Part shown: piece after piece, positions 54,383 through 63,817 of the stretch | Layout of the letters: each line of letters starts with the position of its first letter | Position numbering within the stretch: the first letter of the stretch is position 1 | Assembly: GCA_938004015.1 (NCBI GenBank) | Contig: CALKWU010000228.1 | Coordinates: 51,565-115,564 of the forward strand | From: an uncultured Oceanobacillus sp. | Lineage (GTDB): Bacteria; Bacillota; Bacilli; Bacillales; Amphibacillaceae | DNA length: 64,000 bases | Reading direction: 5' to 3' | Program-made: the position numbers and the translations under genes | Notes under the pieces: generated by a model | Told to the model about the DNA's origin: nothing | What the model saw: the letters and a program-made list of their open reading frames with translations, nothing else | Databases searched by the model: none

Positions 54383-55663
54383 ATGGTAACCGAAAAAGCA
54401 GTTGAGTCTACCGAAGAAAATCATGAAAGCGTTGATGTGTTGACATCTACAAGGGAAGTCATCAAAACTGCACTGGAAAAACTGGGCTACACTGAAGAAG
54501 TTTATGAATTATTGAAATCTCCACTTCGGATGCTCACCGTGCGCATCCCGGTTCGAATGGATGATGGGAAAGTAAAAGTGTTTACGGGGTACCGAGCCCA
54601 ACATAATGATTCCGTTGGTCCTACAAAAGGTGGTATACGCTTCCATCCGGACGTTACAGAAAGGGAAGTGGAAGCACTCGCGATTTGGATGAGTTTGAAA
54701 GCAGGAATCGTCGATTTGCCGTATGGTGGTGCAAAAGGTGGCGTCGTCTGCGATCCGCGTAAAATGTCTTTCCGCGAATTGGAACAACTGAGCCGCGGTT
54801 ATGTTCGTGCCATCAGTCAGATCGTTGGTCCGACAAAAGACATACCGGCACCGGATATTTTCACAAACTCCCAAATCATGGCATGGATGATGGATGAATA
54901 CAGTAAAATCGACGAATACAACAACCCGGGATTCATCACGGGTAAGCCGATTGTACTAGGTGGTTCCCACGGTAGAGAGTCTGCAACGGCAAAAGGGGTT
55001 ACAATTGTCCTGAATGAAGCTGCGAAAAAACGCGGCATTGACATCAAAGGCGCCCGAATCGCCATCCAAGGATTCGGAAATGCTGGCAGTTACTTATCCA
55101 AGTTCTTGTACGATCAAGGTGCTAAAATCGTCGGAATCGCCGATGCATATGGTGCATTATATGATCCGGACGGTTTAGATATCGATTATCTATTGGATAG
55201 AAGAGACAGTTTCGGCACAGTGACGAATTTATTTGAAGATCGATTGACGAACAAAGAACTTTTCGAATTGGATTGTGACATCATCATTCCAGCTGCAGTG
55301 GAAAATCAAATCACTAAAGAAAATGCACCAAACATTAAAGCGAGCATCATTGTGGAAGCGGCAAACGGTCCGACAACTCCGGAAGCGACGCAAATCTTGA
55401 CGGATCGAGGAGTGTTGATCGTTCCGGACGTGTTGGCTTCTGCTGGCGGTGTTACGGTCTCCTATTTCGAATGGGTGCAAAACAATCAAGGTTACTATTG
55501 GTCTGAAGAAGAAATCGATAAGAAATTGCATGAAACGATGATCAATGCATTCCATAATATTTATAACTTGGCAGAAACACGGAATGTCGATATGCGCCTA
55601 GCAGCTTATATGGTCGGCGTGCGAAAAATGGCGGAAGCTGCCAGATTCCGCGGCTGGATTTAA
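54383..55663 (+). CDS. gudB: NAD-specific glutamate dehydrogenase
   Basis: Catabolic deamination of glutamate to 2-oxoglutarate. It has 426 residues with the substrate lysines in VGPTKGGIRFHPDV and PYGGAKGGVVCDP, the DIPAPDIFT loop and the NAD motif IQGFGNAGSYLS. The three-residue duplication that silences gudB in B. subtilis 168 (near LKAGIVDLPYGG) is absent, so the enzyme should be active. -10 candidate TATACT at 54325-54330. Own terminator. Confidence 0.93.
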   Translation: MVTEKAVESTEENHESVDVLTSTREVIKTALEKLGYTEEVYELLKSPLRMLTVRIPVRMDDGKVKVFTGYRAQHNDSVGPTKGGIRFHPDVTEREVEALAIWMSLKAGIVDLPYGGAKGGVVCDPRKMSFRELEQLSRGYVRAISQIVGPTKDIPAPDIFTNSQIMAWMMDEYSKIDEYNNPGFITGKPIVLGGSHGRESATAKGVTIVLNEAAKKRGIDIKGARIAIQGFGNAGSYLSKFLYDQGAKIVGIADAYGALYDPDGLDIDYLLDRRDSFGTVTNLFEDRLTNKELFELDCDIIIPAAVENQITKENAPNIKASIIVEAANGPTTPEATQILTDRGVLIVPDVLASAGGVTVSYFEWVQNNQGYYWSEEEIDKKLHETMINAFHNIYNLAETRNVDMRLAAYMVGVRKMAEAARFRGWI

Positions 55664-55682
55664 GCGGACGGAATGTCAGACG

Positions 55683-55717
55683 AAAAACTCTTATCAATGC
55701 CGGATAAGAGTTTTTTT
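55683..55717 (+). terminator. Terminator after gudB
   Basis: 13-bp stem AAAAACTCTTATC/GATAAGAGTTTTT with a 7-base loop; T-run. Confidence 0.92.
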
Positions 55718-55877
55718 CTATTTTTTGTGCATTTTCACCTAAGACGAACGTCGTTTTGTGACTGGATTGTAACAGTTTGTTCGCAATTTGTCCATAATCG
55801 TCTGGCTATGTTTTTCAATCGGACCTTTTTGTAGTAAACTATAGAATAAAGCATGTTAAAAGGAAGTGTCAAGAAGT

Positions 55878-56867
55878 ATGCAACAAGAAGAAGTCATTAT
55901 TGTTGGAGCTGGGCCATGTGGGATGGCTGCAGCAATCGCCCTACAGGAAAAAGGAATGGAACCACTCATCATCGAAAAAGGAAATGTCGTAAACAGTTTG
56001 TATCATTATCCTACACATCAAACGTTTTTCAGCTCCAGCGATAATTTGGAAATCGGTGACGTCGCTTTTATTACTGAAAAACAACGTCCTGTCCGGAATG
56101 AAGCGCTGACGTATTATCGGGAAGTCGCAAAAAGAAAAGCATTGCGGATTCATTCCTTCGAGAAAGTCGTCAAAATCGAAAAGGAAAGTTCCCATTTCAT
56201 CTTAAATACGGAAAATGACAAGAAGGAAAAAAAGCAATACAAAGCGAAATTTGTCATCATTGCAACCGGCTACTACGATCAACCGAATTATTTACATATA
56301 CCAGGTGAAGATTTGCCGAAAGTGACCCATTACTTTAAAGAAGCTCATCCGTACTTCGGTAAAAATGTCATCGTCATTGGTGGAAAAAACTCTGCTGTAG
56401 ATGCGGCTTTGGAATTGCAGAAAGCAGGGGCCAATGTCACCGTGCTTTATCGTGGGGAAAAATATTCGGAAAGCATCAAACCATGGATATTGCCCGGATT
56501 CGATTCCCTCGTCAGGAAAGAAAAAATAAACATGGTTTTCCGGGCGAATGTATTGAAAATAACCGAGGATAAAGTGTTCTATGAAGTGGATGGGGAAGAA
56601 AAAGAAATCGACAATGATTTCGTCTTTGCCATGACCGGCTATCGCCCGAATATCCCGTTTTTAAATCAGGCAGGGATTGAAACCGATCCGGAAACCGGTG
56701 TTCCTTCATATGACGAGGAAACTTATGAAACGAATGTACCGAATTTGTATATTGCTGGAGTCGTTGCTGCCGGTTTCGACAATAATTCGATTTTCATTGA
56801 AAATGGACGTTTCCATGGAGAAAAAATTGCTGCATCCATCGTTTCAAAAATGACCGAAGTCGTTTGA
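55878..56867 (+). CDS. bdr: Bacilliredoxin reductase (YpdA/Bdr)
   Basis: NADPH-dependent flavoprotein that recycles oxidised bacillithiol and thereby bacilliredoxins such as the BrxB encoded at 7985-8416. It has 329 residues: FAD-binding GAGPCGMAAA near residue 10, the central ATGYYDQPN, NADPH-binding VIGGKNSAVDAAL near residue 170 and the C-terminal VAAGFDNNSIF. The cysteine in GPCG is the one reported as active-site residue in this family. ATG 55878 is preferred to GTG 55866, which abuts the AAAAGGA site. Confidence 0.92.
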   Translation: MQQEEVIIVGAGPCGMAAAIALQEKGMEPLIIEKGNVVNSLYHYPTHQTFFSSSDNLEIGDVAFITEKQRPVRNEALTYYREVAKRKALRIHSFEKVVKIEKESSHFILNTENDKKEKKQYKAKFVIIATGYYDQPNYLHIPGEDLPKVTHYFKEAHPYFGKNVIVIGGKNSAVDAALELQKAGANVTVLYRGEKYSESIKPWILPGFDSLVRKEKINMVFRANVLKITEDKVFYEVDGEEKEIDNDFVFAMTGYRPNIPFLNQAGIETDPETGVPSYDEETYETNVPNLYIAGVVAAGFDNNSIFIENGRFHGEKIAASIVSKMTEVV

Positions 56868-56885
56868 TTATTTGTCGCACATTAA

Positions 56886-56945
56886 AAAAGACCACATGAC
56901 CGTCAACTTCCTTAAAGGGATGTTGCACCGGCTCTGTGGTCTTTT
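56886..56945. terminator. Bidirectional terminator between bdr and ansA
   Basis: Perfect 11-bp outer stem AAAAGACCACA/TGTGGTCTTTT with a long, partly paired loop. A/T ends allow function for bdr (plus) and ansA (minus), which converge here. Confidence 0.8.
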
Positions 56946-56959
56946 ATAGTTTTGCAAGT

Positions 56960-57922
56960 TCAATCAAATATTTTTCGCAATGCTTCCAGTTTTTTCGTTT
57001 TTTCCAAAGCGATCAACAATTTTATCCGCGCTTTTGGCCCGGTTAGACCATTGGCGAAAATGAGACCTAATTCTTTCAACTTCCTTCCACCGCCTTCATA
57101 GGCATATGTTGGTTGGACATTGCCTTGATAACAGCGGGACACGAGGACGATAGGAATGTCATGTTCTATCATCGTCTTTAGGGATTCCACTGTCGCTTCG
57201 GGCAAATTCCCTTGTCCAAACGCTTCGATGACCAACCCGTCGGGACGTGCTGCAAAAACGGCGTCGAATATTTTATGATCCATCCCGGCAAATGCTTTCA
57301 ATAGAAATACATTTGAATGGATTTGGTCGACTTTGTAATGTTCACGTTGCAAAATGTTATGGTGGAAGATGACCATTTCTTTCGTGATGATGCCAAGCGG
57401 TCCATATTGTGGACTTTGGAATGTCGCAATATTGCTGGTCGATGTTTTCGTCACATTGACTGCTGAATGGATTTCATCGTTCATGACGACTAATACCCCT
57501 TTGTTCCTCGCATCGTCCTCACTGGCGACCCGTAATGAGCTGATTAAATTGTATAAAGCGTCTGATCCGATTTCATTGCTGGAACGCATCGCTCCAGTCA
57601 GGATGATCGGTTTTTCACTGTGGATGACGAGATCCAAAAAATATGCCGTCTCCTCCAAAGTATCCGTCCCATGTGTGACGACGATTCCATCATATTGTGG
57701 TAAGGCTTTTTCAATTTGTTGAGCCAATTGAAGCATATGTTCCGGTGTCATATGCGGAGAAGGCAAATCAAAGATCACCTGTTCATCGACATCCGCAATT
57801 TCTTCATACAAATCTTTCAACTGTGTCAACGGATGTTCATCGGTCATATGTACAGCGCCGGTTTCTTTGTTTTCCAACATGGAAATTGTGCCACCGGTAT
57901 GGAAAATCAAAATCTTTTTCAT
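56960..57922 (-). CDS. ansA: L-asparaginase (type I)
   Basis: Hydrolyses asparagine to aspartate and ammonia. It has 320 residues, no signal peptide. The two catalytic threonine motifs are present: FHTGGTIS near residue 10 and THGTDTLEETA near residue 86, with the lysine/serine segment LTGAMRSSNEIGSD. AGGTGG (57928-57933) sets the ATG at 57922. No ansB (aspartase) follows; the gene stands alone. Confidence 0.92.
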   Translation of the reverse strand: MKKILIFHTGGTISMLENKETGAVHMTDEHPLTQLKDLYEEIADVDEQVIFDLPSPHMTPEHMLQLAQQIEKALPQYDGIVVTHGTDTLEETAYFLDLVIHSEKPIILTGAMRSSNEIGSDALYNLISSLRVASEDDARNKGVLVVMNDEIHSAVNVTKTSTSNIATFQSPQYGPLGIITKEMVIFHHNILQREHYKVDQIHSNVFLLKAFAGMDHKIFDAVFAARPDGLVIEAFGQGNLPEATVESLKTMIEHDIPIVLVSRCYQGNVQPTYAYEGGGRKLKELGLIFANGLTGPKARIKLLIALEKTKKLEALRKIFD

Positions 57923-58011
57923 TCTATCCACCTGCCTTCTATTTTCCTATTTCCAAGATAACGACTTAATGATACGATAAATGCAAGGCTTTTTGAAAGA
58001 GGTTTGTCGAT

Positions 58012-58647
58012 ATGTTGACGGTATTTACAGTCGGACTAGCTCCGGTAGTCGCACTCATGTCCTTTTTTTATTTAAAAGATCAATTTTTGGAGCCGATTCC
58101 ATTAATCATTCGTTCCTTCCTTTTGGGAACATTGCTCGTCTTCCCGGTTATGTTCATTCAGCATGCTTTTATTGCGGAAGGGTTCATTTTGAATGATTTG
58201 TTTGAATCATTTTTCCAAATCGCTTTATTGGAAGAGTTTTTGAAATGGTTTATTTTCATGTTCACGATGTACCATCACGACGAGTTCGATGACCATTACG
58301 ACGGGATTGTTTATGCGGTGGCAATCAGTTTAGGTTTTGCTTCCGTTGAAAACATTCTCTATTTGTTGACGAATGGTATCGAATACGCTTTTTCCCGGGC
58401 CGTTTTTCCGGTTTCATCCCATGCGTTGTTCGGCGTCATCATGGGTTATTACTTCGGAAAAGCAAAAATCCGTGACAGCAGGACGAATTACAATTTGTTT
58501 CTAGCATTTTTCATCCCGTTTTTGCTACATGGTCTTTATAATTACATTTTACAAGTCTTTACGGTAAATCTCATGTATTATCTGATTCCGTTCATGGCGA
58601 TGTTATGGATGTACGGCTTGCATCGAATGAAAATCGCGAATCAATAA
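58012..58647 (+). CDS. prsW: Intramembrane protease PrsW
   Basis: Site-1 protease that cuts the anti-sigma factor RsiW to release SigW on envelope stress. The 211-residue protein has about seven membrane helices and the catalytic pair Glu74-Glu75 with Lys78 in LLEEFLKW, plus SSHALFGVIMGYY and LLHGLYN histidine motifs. AAAGAGG is nine bases upstream. It lies before sleB as in B. subtilis; sigW-rsiW are not in the window. Confidence 0.9.
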   Translation: MLTVFTVGLAPVVALMSFFYLKDQFLEPIPLIIRSFLLGTLLVFPVMFIQHAFIAEGFILNDLFESFFQIALLEEFLKWFIFMFTMYHHDEFDDHYDGIVYAVAISLGFASVENILYLLTNGIEYAFSRAVFPVSSHALFGVIMGYYFGKAKIRDSRTNYNLFLAFFIPFLLHGLYNYILQVFTVNLMYYLIPFMAMLWMYGLHRMKIANQ

Positions 58648-58672
58648 ACAATACACTACAACGACTTACATA

Positions 58673-58722
58673 CCGACATAACGAAATTCTATCTAGAAAT
58701 CGTTATGTCGGATTTTTATTTT
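58673..58722 (+). terminator. Terminator after prsW
   Basis: 12-bp perfect stem CCGACATAACGA/TCGTTATGTCGG, 15-base loop, ATTTTTATTTT tail. Confidence 0.92.
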
Positions 58723-58734
58723 CCGATAAACATT

Positions 58735-58777
58735 CATATTAGACGATGATTGAAGATATGAAAAACAGTGCATAAAA
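58735..58777 (+). promoter_or_regulatory. Candidate SigG promoter elements of sleB
   Basis: Two overlapping options. TGATTG (58747-58752), 18 bases, CATAAAA (58771-58777): each box has one mismatch to the SigG consensus. Alternatively, CATATTA (58735-58741) is a perfect SigG -10 but lacks a -35. sleB-ypeB is a forespore operon in B. subtilis. Confidence 0.4.
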
Positions 58778-58830
58778 ATTTCTTTGGAACAGAAACTAGT
58801 TTCAAGCGAGTTTTCGAGGAGGGGTTAGAT

Positions 58831-59646
58831 TTGCGATACAGATCGATGAACATCTTGTTCTTAATGATGTTTGCTGTTTTCACCTTTGTTTTTCCTGGAA
58901 AAGATGAAATTAAAGCATTCAGTCCTCAAGTGATCCAACATGGGGCATATGGTGACGATGTGATTGAACTCCAGGCAAGATTACAATATTTAGGCTTTTA
59001 TAATAAACAAATCGATGGAGTCTTCGGTTGGAGTACGTACTGGGCTTTGCGGAATTTTCAATATGAATTCGGCATGGAAGTCGATGGGCTTGCCGGGGAA
59101 GAGACAAAAAACAAATTAGTCGAAGCCAGCGAGTACGATGAAGCATATGTCAAAGAACAAATCAGACAAGGGAATCGTTTCACCCATTATGGCGGAATGG
59201 ATAGAGGATCTGCCCAAAGTCCTCCTTCCGGTCAAAATGGACAAAGTGACACGGCTGACCTTACGACAGCTGTGAATGTTCCCCAAGGATTTTCCCAAAA
59301 TGACATCCAGCTGATGGCGAACGCTGTCTACGGGGAAGCGAGGGGGGAACCTTATGAAGGACAGGTTGCGGTAGCTGCGGTCATTTTGAACCGGTTGGCG
59401 AGTCCGAGTTTTCCAAATACGGTTTCCGGCGTCATATTCGAGCCACGGGCTTTCACGGCCGTGGCTGATGGACAAATTTGGCTCACCCCAAATGAAACTG
59501 CGAAACAAGCAGTGCTCGATGCAATCAACGGATGGGATCCTTCTTCAAACGCTTTATATTATTTCAATCCCGACACGGCAACTTCCCCTTGGATATGGAC
59601 GAGACCTCAAATCAAGCAAATCGGGAAACATATTTTTTGCAAATAG
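58831..59646 (+). CDS. sleB: Spore cortex-lytic enzyme SleB
   Basis: Lytic transglycosylase that degrades spore cortex during germination. It has 271 residues from a TTG start six bases after GAGGAGGGG; ATG 58846 lies too far from that site. Signal peptide, then a peptidoglycan-binding domain (SPQVIQHGAYGDDVIELQAR to NFQYEFG), a linker rich in Gly/Ser/Gln, and the catalytic domain with the glutamate in NAVYGEARGE. ypeB follows 15 bases on. Confidence 0.93.
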   Translation: MRYRSMNILFLMMFAVFTFVFPGKDEIKAFSPQVIQHGAYGDDVIELQARLQYLGFYNKQIDGVFGWSTYWALRNFQYEFGMEVDGLAGEETKNKLVEASEYDEAYVKEQIRQGNRFTHYGGMDRGSAQSPPSGQNGQSDTADLTTAVNVPQGFSQNDIQLMANAVYGEARGEPYEGQVAVAAVILNRLASPSFPNTVSGVIFEPRAFTAVADGQIWLTPNETAKQAVLDAINGWDPSSNALYYFNPDTATSPWIWTRPQIKQIGKHIFCK

Positions 59647-59661
59647 AAAGGAGTTGACGAC

Positions 59662-61005
59662 ATGTTTCGTTGGATTCTTATCGGTATCCTTTCCATCGGA
59701 TTGATCGGCACTGCAGTGTGGGGCTATCAGGAACATGAAGAGAAAAATGCCGTTTTAGTACAGGCGGAAAACAGTTATCAAAAATCATTCCATGAGCTCA
59801 CCTATTATATGGATTTGTTGCATGATGAAATCGGTACAGCCCTTGCGATGAATTCCCATGAACGCTTATCGCCGAAATTCATCGATATTTGGCGTATCAC
59901 TTCAGAAGCTCATACGAATGTGTCCCAATTGCCGCTCGGTTTGTTACCTTTCAATAAAACTGAAGAATTTTTATCAAATATCGGCGATTTCACGTATCGG
60001 ACGGCAATCCGCAATCTCGATGACGACCCCCTGACGGAAGAAGAAACAAAAGTGTTGGAAGACTTATATACACAAGCTTCGGAAATCAAAAATGAATTGC
60101 GGCGTGTGCAACATCTGGCATTGGAAAACAATTTACGCTGGATGGATGTGCAATTGGCATTAGTGAACAATGAGCAAACAGACAATTCGATTATAGATGG
60201 TTTCCGCACCGTGGAAAAAGAGGTGGAAGGATTTTCGGAAGCGAACAGCCAATCCGGATTAATCGGGATCAGTACAAAACCGGAAGATGAGCCTGTTCAA
60301 CTTGAAGGTGAAAAGCTTACCGAAAAGGATATAAGAGAATTGAGTAAAGACATCCTTGAAATTGATGATGAAGAGGAGATCGAGGTTGTCCCTTCCGGAG
60401 ATGGGGCGGATATTCCATTTTACATGGTTTCTTATGAAAATGGAGAAAAACGGGCATACATGGATGTTTCCCAACAAGGTGGCCATCCGTTATCGATACT
60501 AGTCGAGCGTCCAGTCGGTGAAAAGAAATTAAGTCTATATGACGGGGCACAAAAAGCAGAAGAATATTTACAGCAATTCGACTTTGATGAGATGGAACTT
60601 TATCAAAGCATGGAACTCGATACGGTGGGCATGTATTCTTTTCTGTATAATCAAGATGGAATCAGAATATACTCGGACTCCATCGAAGTGAAAGTCGCAT
60701 TGGACAATGGTGACATACTCGGTTTGACAGCTAATAACTATTACAGCAACCATCGGGAGCGTGAATTGGACGAGCCTGAATTAACGGAAGAAGAAGCGCT
60801 GGAATATGTCAATCCGAATGTGCAAATTGAAGAATCAGGCTTGGCAGTCATTACTAATGATTTGGACGATGAAGTGCTTGTCTATGAGTTTCTTGGGATT
60901 TTAGGAGACGATACGTTCCGGATATTCATCAATGCGAATAATGGCAGGGAAGAAATGGTGGAAAAACTCGGAGGAAAAGAACTGAAATATTCATATAATG
61001 ATTAA
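59662..61005 (+). CDS. ypeB: Germination protein YpeB
   Basis: Needed for stability and localisation of SleB in the dormant spore. The 447-residue protein has an N-terminal membrane anchor (about 4-22), a helical N-terminal region and repeated PepSY-like domains in the C-terminal half. AAAGGAG sets the start. Second gene of sleB-ypeB, ended by a terminator. Confidence 0.93.
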   Translation: MFRWILIGILSIGLIGTAVWGYQEHEEKNAVLVQAENSYQKSFHELTYYMDLLHDEIGTALAMNSHERLSPKFIDIWRITSEAHTNVSQLPLGLLPFNKTEEFLSNIGDFTYRTAIRNLDDDPLTEEETKVLEDLYTQASEIKNELRRVQHLALENNLRWMDVQLALVNNEQTDNSIIDGFRTVEKEVEGFSEANSQSGLIGISTKPEDEPVQLEGEKLTEKDIRELSKDILEIDDEEEIEVVPSGDGADIPFYMVSYENGEKRAYMDVSQQGGHPLSILVERPVGEKKLSLYDGAQKAEEYLQQFDFDEMELYQSMELDTVGMYSFLYNQDGIRIYSDSIEVKVALDNGDILGLTANNYYSNHRERELDEPELTEEEALEYVNPNVQIEESGLAVITNDLDDEVLVYEFLGILGDDTFRIFINANNGREEMVEKLGGKELKYSYND

Positions 61006-61033
61006 GGGGCAGGCAAAAAGTCTTCCCCTTTTT
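61004..61033 (+). terminator. Terminator after ypeB
   Basis: Stem AAGGGG/CCCCTT plus AG/CT after one mismatch, followed by TTTCC. The stem begins in the ypeB stop codon. Confidence 0.75.
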
Positions 61034-61089
61034 CCATAAAAATGTCATAATAAAGATGATATCATGAATAAAAGAATCGGGGTTGCGCA

Positions 61090-61755
61090 ATGAATGACAT
61101 TAAAATGAAAATCGGTACGCGACTGACATTGATCTGGAAAGAACCGGGAAAAGAACGAGAAGAATACTACAGTAAAATTTTGGACAGTACAGATGAACAT
61201 TTGATCATCGATTATCCGATACATAAAAGAACGCGGAGAGCCAAATATTTTCCGGTAGGTACGATATTCAAAGTCAATTTCGTCGGTACCGATGATGCAA
61301 TCTATGAATTCACAGCTGAAATCGTCGCAAAAGTGAAATTGGAAATGCCCGCCATAGCCATTATGAAGCCGAACAAAGATGAGATGGAACGGATTCAACG
61401 TCGGGAATTTGTGCGAATCGACACTTCCGTCGATGTGGCCGTCCATCAGCAAAGCAAAAATCATGCATTTACGACCGTGACAAATGATATAAGTGGCGGT
61501 GGGGCATCCATCGTCGTACCGAAAAGTGAAAAGCTTGAAGAAGATGAAATCGTCGAACTTTGGTTCGTTCTTCCTTTCCGTTCAGGAAAATACCAATATG
61601 TCCGTACCGCATCCCAAGTTGTGTTCGTACGGGAAATCGGTGGGGTGACGCTTGCGTCATTCCAATTCAAGTCGCTCAATCAAAAGGATCAACAGTTGAT
61701 CATCAGCTTCTGTTTTGAAAAACAGCGGGAAATGCGGAAAAAGGAAATGTCTTGA
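61090..61755 (+). CDS. ypfA: PilZ-domain c-di-GMP receptor YpfA (DgrA/MotI type)
   Basis: In B. subtilis this protein binds cyclic di-GMP and inhibits the flagellar motor. The 221-residue protein has an N-terminal YcgR-like domain and a C-terminal PilZ domain with the ligand motifs RREFVR (near residue 104) and DISGGGAS. The ribosome-binding site is only GGGG. No motility genes are near. Position before cmk matches B. subtilis. Confidence 0.9.
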   Translation: MNDIKMKIGTRLTLIWKEPGKEREEYYSKILDSTDEHLIIDYPIHKRTRRAKYFPVGTIFKVNFVGTDDAIYEFTAEIVAKVKLEMPAIAIMKPNKDEMERIQRREFVRIDTSVDVAVHQQSKNHAFTTVTNDISGGGASIVVPKSEKLEEDEIVELWFVLPFRSGKYQYVRTASQVVFVREIGGVTLASFQFKSLNQKDQQLIISFCFEKQREMRKKEMS

Positions 61756-61765
61756 GATGAGAATG

Positions 61766-61795
61766 TAGACCATTCAATTTAATTTATGCTATGAT
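61766..61795 (+). promoter_or_regulatory. Candidate SigA promoter of cmk
   Basis: TAGACC (61766-61771), 18 bases, TATGAT (61790-61795) with extended TGC before it. The -35 is four of six; the extended -10 supports it. Confidence 0.45.
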
Positions 61796-61852
61796 GGTTA
61801 GAGAAGCAATTTCAAATGATTGTAGATGATTTGAGAGGACGGAAAGTTGTAC

Positions 61853-62539
61853 ATGCAAAAACGACATACAGCTATTGCGATCGATGGACCGGCAGCTGCC
61901 GGAAAAAGCACAGTCGCAAAAATTGTAGCTGAAAAACTAGGATATTTATATGTGGATACAGGAGCGATGTATCGGGCATTAACATGGAAAGTGCTTGAGA
62001 AAGGATTGGATCCCTCCGAAGAAGATGCGGTTTTGCATGTGCTTTTGGAAACCGACATCGAGTTGAAAAACGATCATAGCGGACAACGTGTCATTGTCGA
62101 TGGGAAGGATGTCACGGAAGAGATCCGTTATCAACCTGTATCTGCCAACGTTTCATACATAGCTAAACTTCCCAAAATACGTATGGAAATGCTGAAAAGG
62201 CAACAACAATTGGCGGAAAACCGCAATGTCGTGATGGATGGTCGAGATATCGGCACACATGTCTTGCCGGATGCAGAAGTGAAAATTTTTCTCGTGGCAT
62301 CCGTTGATGAAAGAGCTAAAAGACGACATAAGGAAAATCTCGAAAAAGGCATTCCATCGGATTTGGAAACATTGAAAAAAGAAATTGAAAAAAGGGATGG
62401 AATTGATTCCAACCGAAAAATTGCACCGTTGACAAAAGCGGCGGATGCGATTGAAGTAGATACAACATCCTTAACAATAGAGGAAGTGGTGAAAAAAATT
62501 TTACAAGAAGTGGAAAAACTGACGAATAAGCAAAAATGA
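61853..62539 (+). CDS. cmk: Cytidylate kinase
   Basis: Phosphorylates CMP and dCMP. It has 228 residues with P-loop IDGPAAAGKST, YVDTGAMYRA and MDGRDIGT. ATG 61853 aligns with the B. subtilis N-terminus (MxKR.IAIDGP); a TTG at 61847 in frame has a comparable ribosome-binding site (GAGAGGA), so the start may be two codons earlier. The S1 protein gene follows after 91 bases that contain TTGACA at 62551-62556 without a clear -10. Confidence 0.94.
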   Translation: MQKRHTAIAIDGPAAAGKSTVAKIVAEKLGYLYVDTGAMYRALTWKVLEKGLDPSEEDAVLHVLLETDIELKNDHSGQRVIVDGKDVTEEIRYQPVSANVSYIAKLPKIRMEMLKRQQQLAENRNVVMDGRDIGTHVLPDAEVKIFLVASVDERAKRRHKENLEKGIPSDLETLKKEIEKRDGIDSNRKIAPLTKAADAIEVDTTSLTIEEVVKKILQEVEKLTNKQK

Positions 62540-62630
62540 TGAATTTTCGCTTGACAAAAAAATGTAATTATTAGAAATTATACAAAAGATGAATTTATTT
62601 CGCTATGATGTATTTAGGAGGGCTAAGGTT

Positions 62631-63764
62631 ATGAGTAATGAGTTCAATGAAATGCCAGAATTGAATGTGGGGGATACTGTAACGGGAACTGTAGTGAAAG
62701 TGGAAGAAAAACAGGTTCTCGTTGATATCGGTTATAAAACGGAAGGAATCGTGCCGATCAGTGAACTTTCCAGTTTGCACGTGGATCTTCCGAGTGACGT
62801 CGTTTCAGAAGGTGACACGGTCACGTTGCAAGTGAAAAAAGTGACGGATGATGAGGTCGTCCTTTCGAAAAAAGCCGTCGACGCAGAAATCGCCTGGAAA
62901 GATCTGGAAGAAAAATTCAATAATAAAGAAGTTTTTGAAACCGTTGTAAAAGAAGTCGTAAAAGGCGGTCTAGTCGTCGATGTAGGCGTCCGTGGTTTTA
63001 TACCGGCATCCCTCGTGGAAACATACTATGTGGAAGATTTCAGCGATTATAAAGGGAAGACATTGGATGTAATCGTTGAAGAACTCGATCGCAGTCAAAA
63101 TCGGGTCATTTTGTCCCATCGTGCGGTCGTGGAAATGGAATTGGAGAAAAAGAAACAAGAATTATTGGATTCATTGGAAGAAGGACAAGTGATTGAAGGT
63201 ACGGTCCAGCGATTGACAAGCTTTGGGGCATTCGTTGATATCGGCGGCATCGACGGGCTTGTCCACATCTCCCAATTGGCGCATCATCACGTCGAAAAAG
63301 CTTCCGATGTCGTTTCAGAAGGAGAGACGATTAAAGTCGAAGTGCTTTCTGTAGACAAGGAAAATGAAAGAATTTCCCTTTCCCATAAAGCGACATTACC
63401 TGGACCATGGACGAACATCAGTGAAAAGGTTTCCGCCGGTGATGTGCTGGAAGGGACGGTCAAACGATTAGTGAGTTTCGGTGCTTTTGTTGAATTGTTC
63501 CCAGGTGTCGAAGGACTTGTCCATATTTCCCAAATCGCTAATCGGCATATCGGAACACCTTCAGAAGTGCTCGAAGTCGACCAAAAAATCAACGTAAAAG
63601 TACTTGATGTGAACGAAGAAGAAGAACGTATTTCGTTAAGTATCAAAGAGCTGGAAAAAGAACAAGAACAGCAAGAAGTGCAAAGTTATGAAAAGCAGGA
63701 CGATCATTCCGGTTTCCAACTTGGAGACGTAATCGGCGACCAACTTGACAAATACAAGCAATGA
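62631..63764 (+). CDS. ypfD: S1-repeat RNA-binding protein (YpfD, 30S protein S1 homologue)
   Basis: 377 residues with four S1 (OB-fold) repeats: residues about 12-75 (GDTVTGTVVKVEEKQVLVDIG), about 95-160 (VVDVGVRGFIPASL), about 180-250 (GTVQRLTSFGAFVDIGGIDG) and about 265-335 (GTVKRLVSFGAFVELFPGVEG). Gram-negative RpsA has six, so it is a shorter, non-essential relative in B. subtilis. AGGAGGG eight bases before the ATG. A very strong terminator follows. Confidence 0.93.
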   Translation: MSNEFNEMPELNVGDTVTGTVVKVEEKQVLVDIGYKTEGIVPISELSSLHVDLPSDVVSEGDTVTLQVKKVTDDEVVLSKKAVDAEIAWKDLEEKFNNKEVFETVVKEVVKGGLVVDVGVRGFIPASLVETYYVEDFSDYKGKTLDVIVEELDRSQNRVILSHRAVVEMELEKKKQELLDSLEEGQVIEGTVQRLTSFGAFVDIGGIDGLVHISQLAHHHVEKASDVVSEGETIKVEVLSVDKENERISLSHKATLPGPWTNISEKVSAGDVLEGTVKRLVSFGAFVELFPGVEGLVHISQIANRHIGTPSEVLEVDQKINVKVLDVNEEEERISLSIKELEKEQEQQEVQSYEKQDDHSGFQLGDVIGDQLDKYKQ

Positions 63765-63771
63765 AATAAAT

Positions 63772-63817
63772 GCCGGGCATAACAGTCATGCACTGTTATG
63801 CCCGGCTTATTTTTTTA
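63772..63817 (+). terminator. Terminator after ypfD
   Basis: 15-bp perfect stem GCCGGGCATAACAGT/ACTGTTATGCCCGGC with a 5-base loop and TTATTTTTTT. The last 183 bases of the window show no supported gene; a 7-bp inverted repeat TTTTGCC/GGCAAAA lies at 63979-64000. Confidence 0.95.

Noticed and set aside
54674..54760. Cryptic gudB duplication known from B. subtilis 168
   Set aside because: The segment IWMSLKAGIVDLPYGG has no direct repeat, so the gene is intact.
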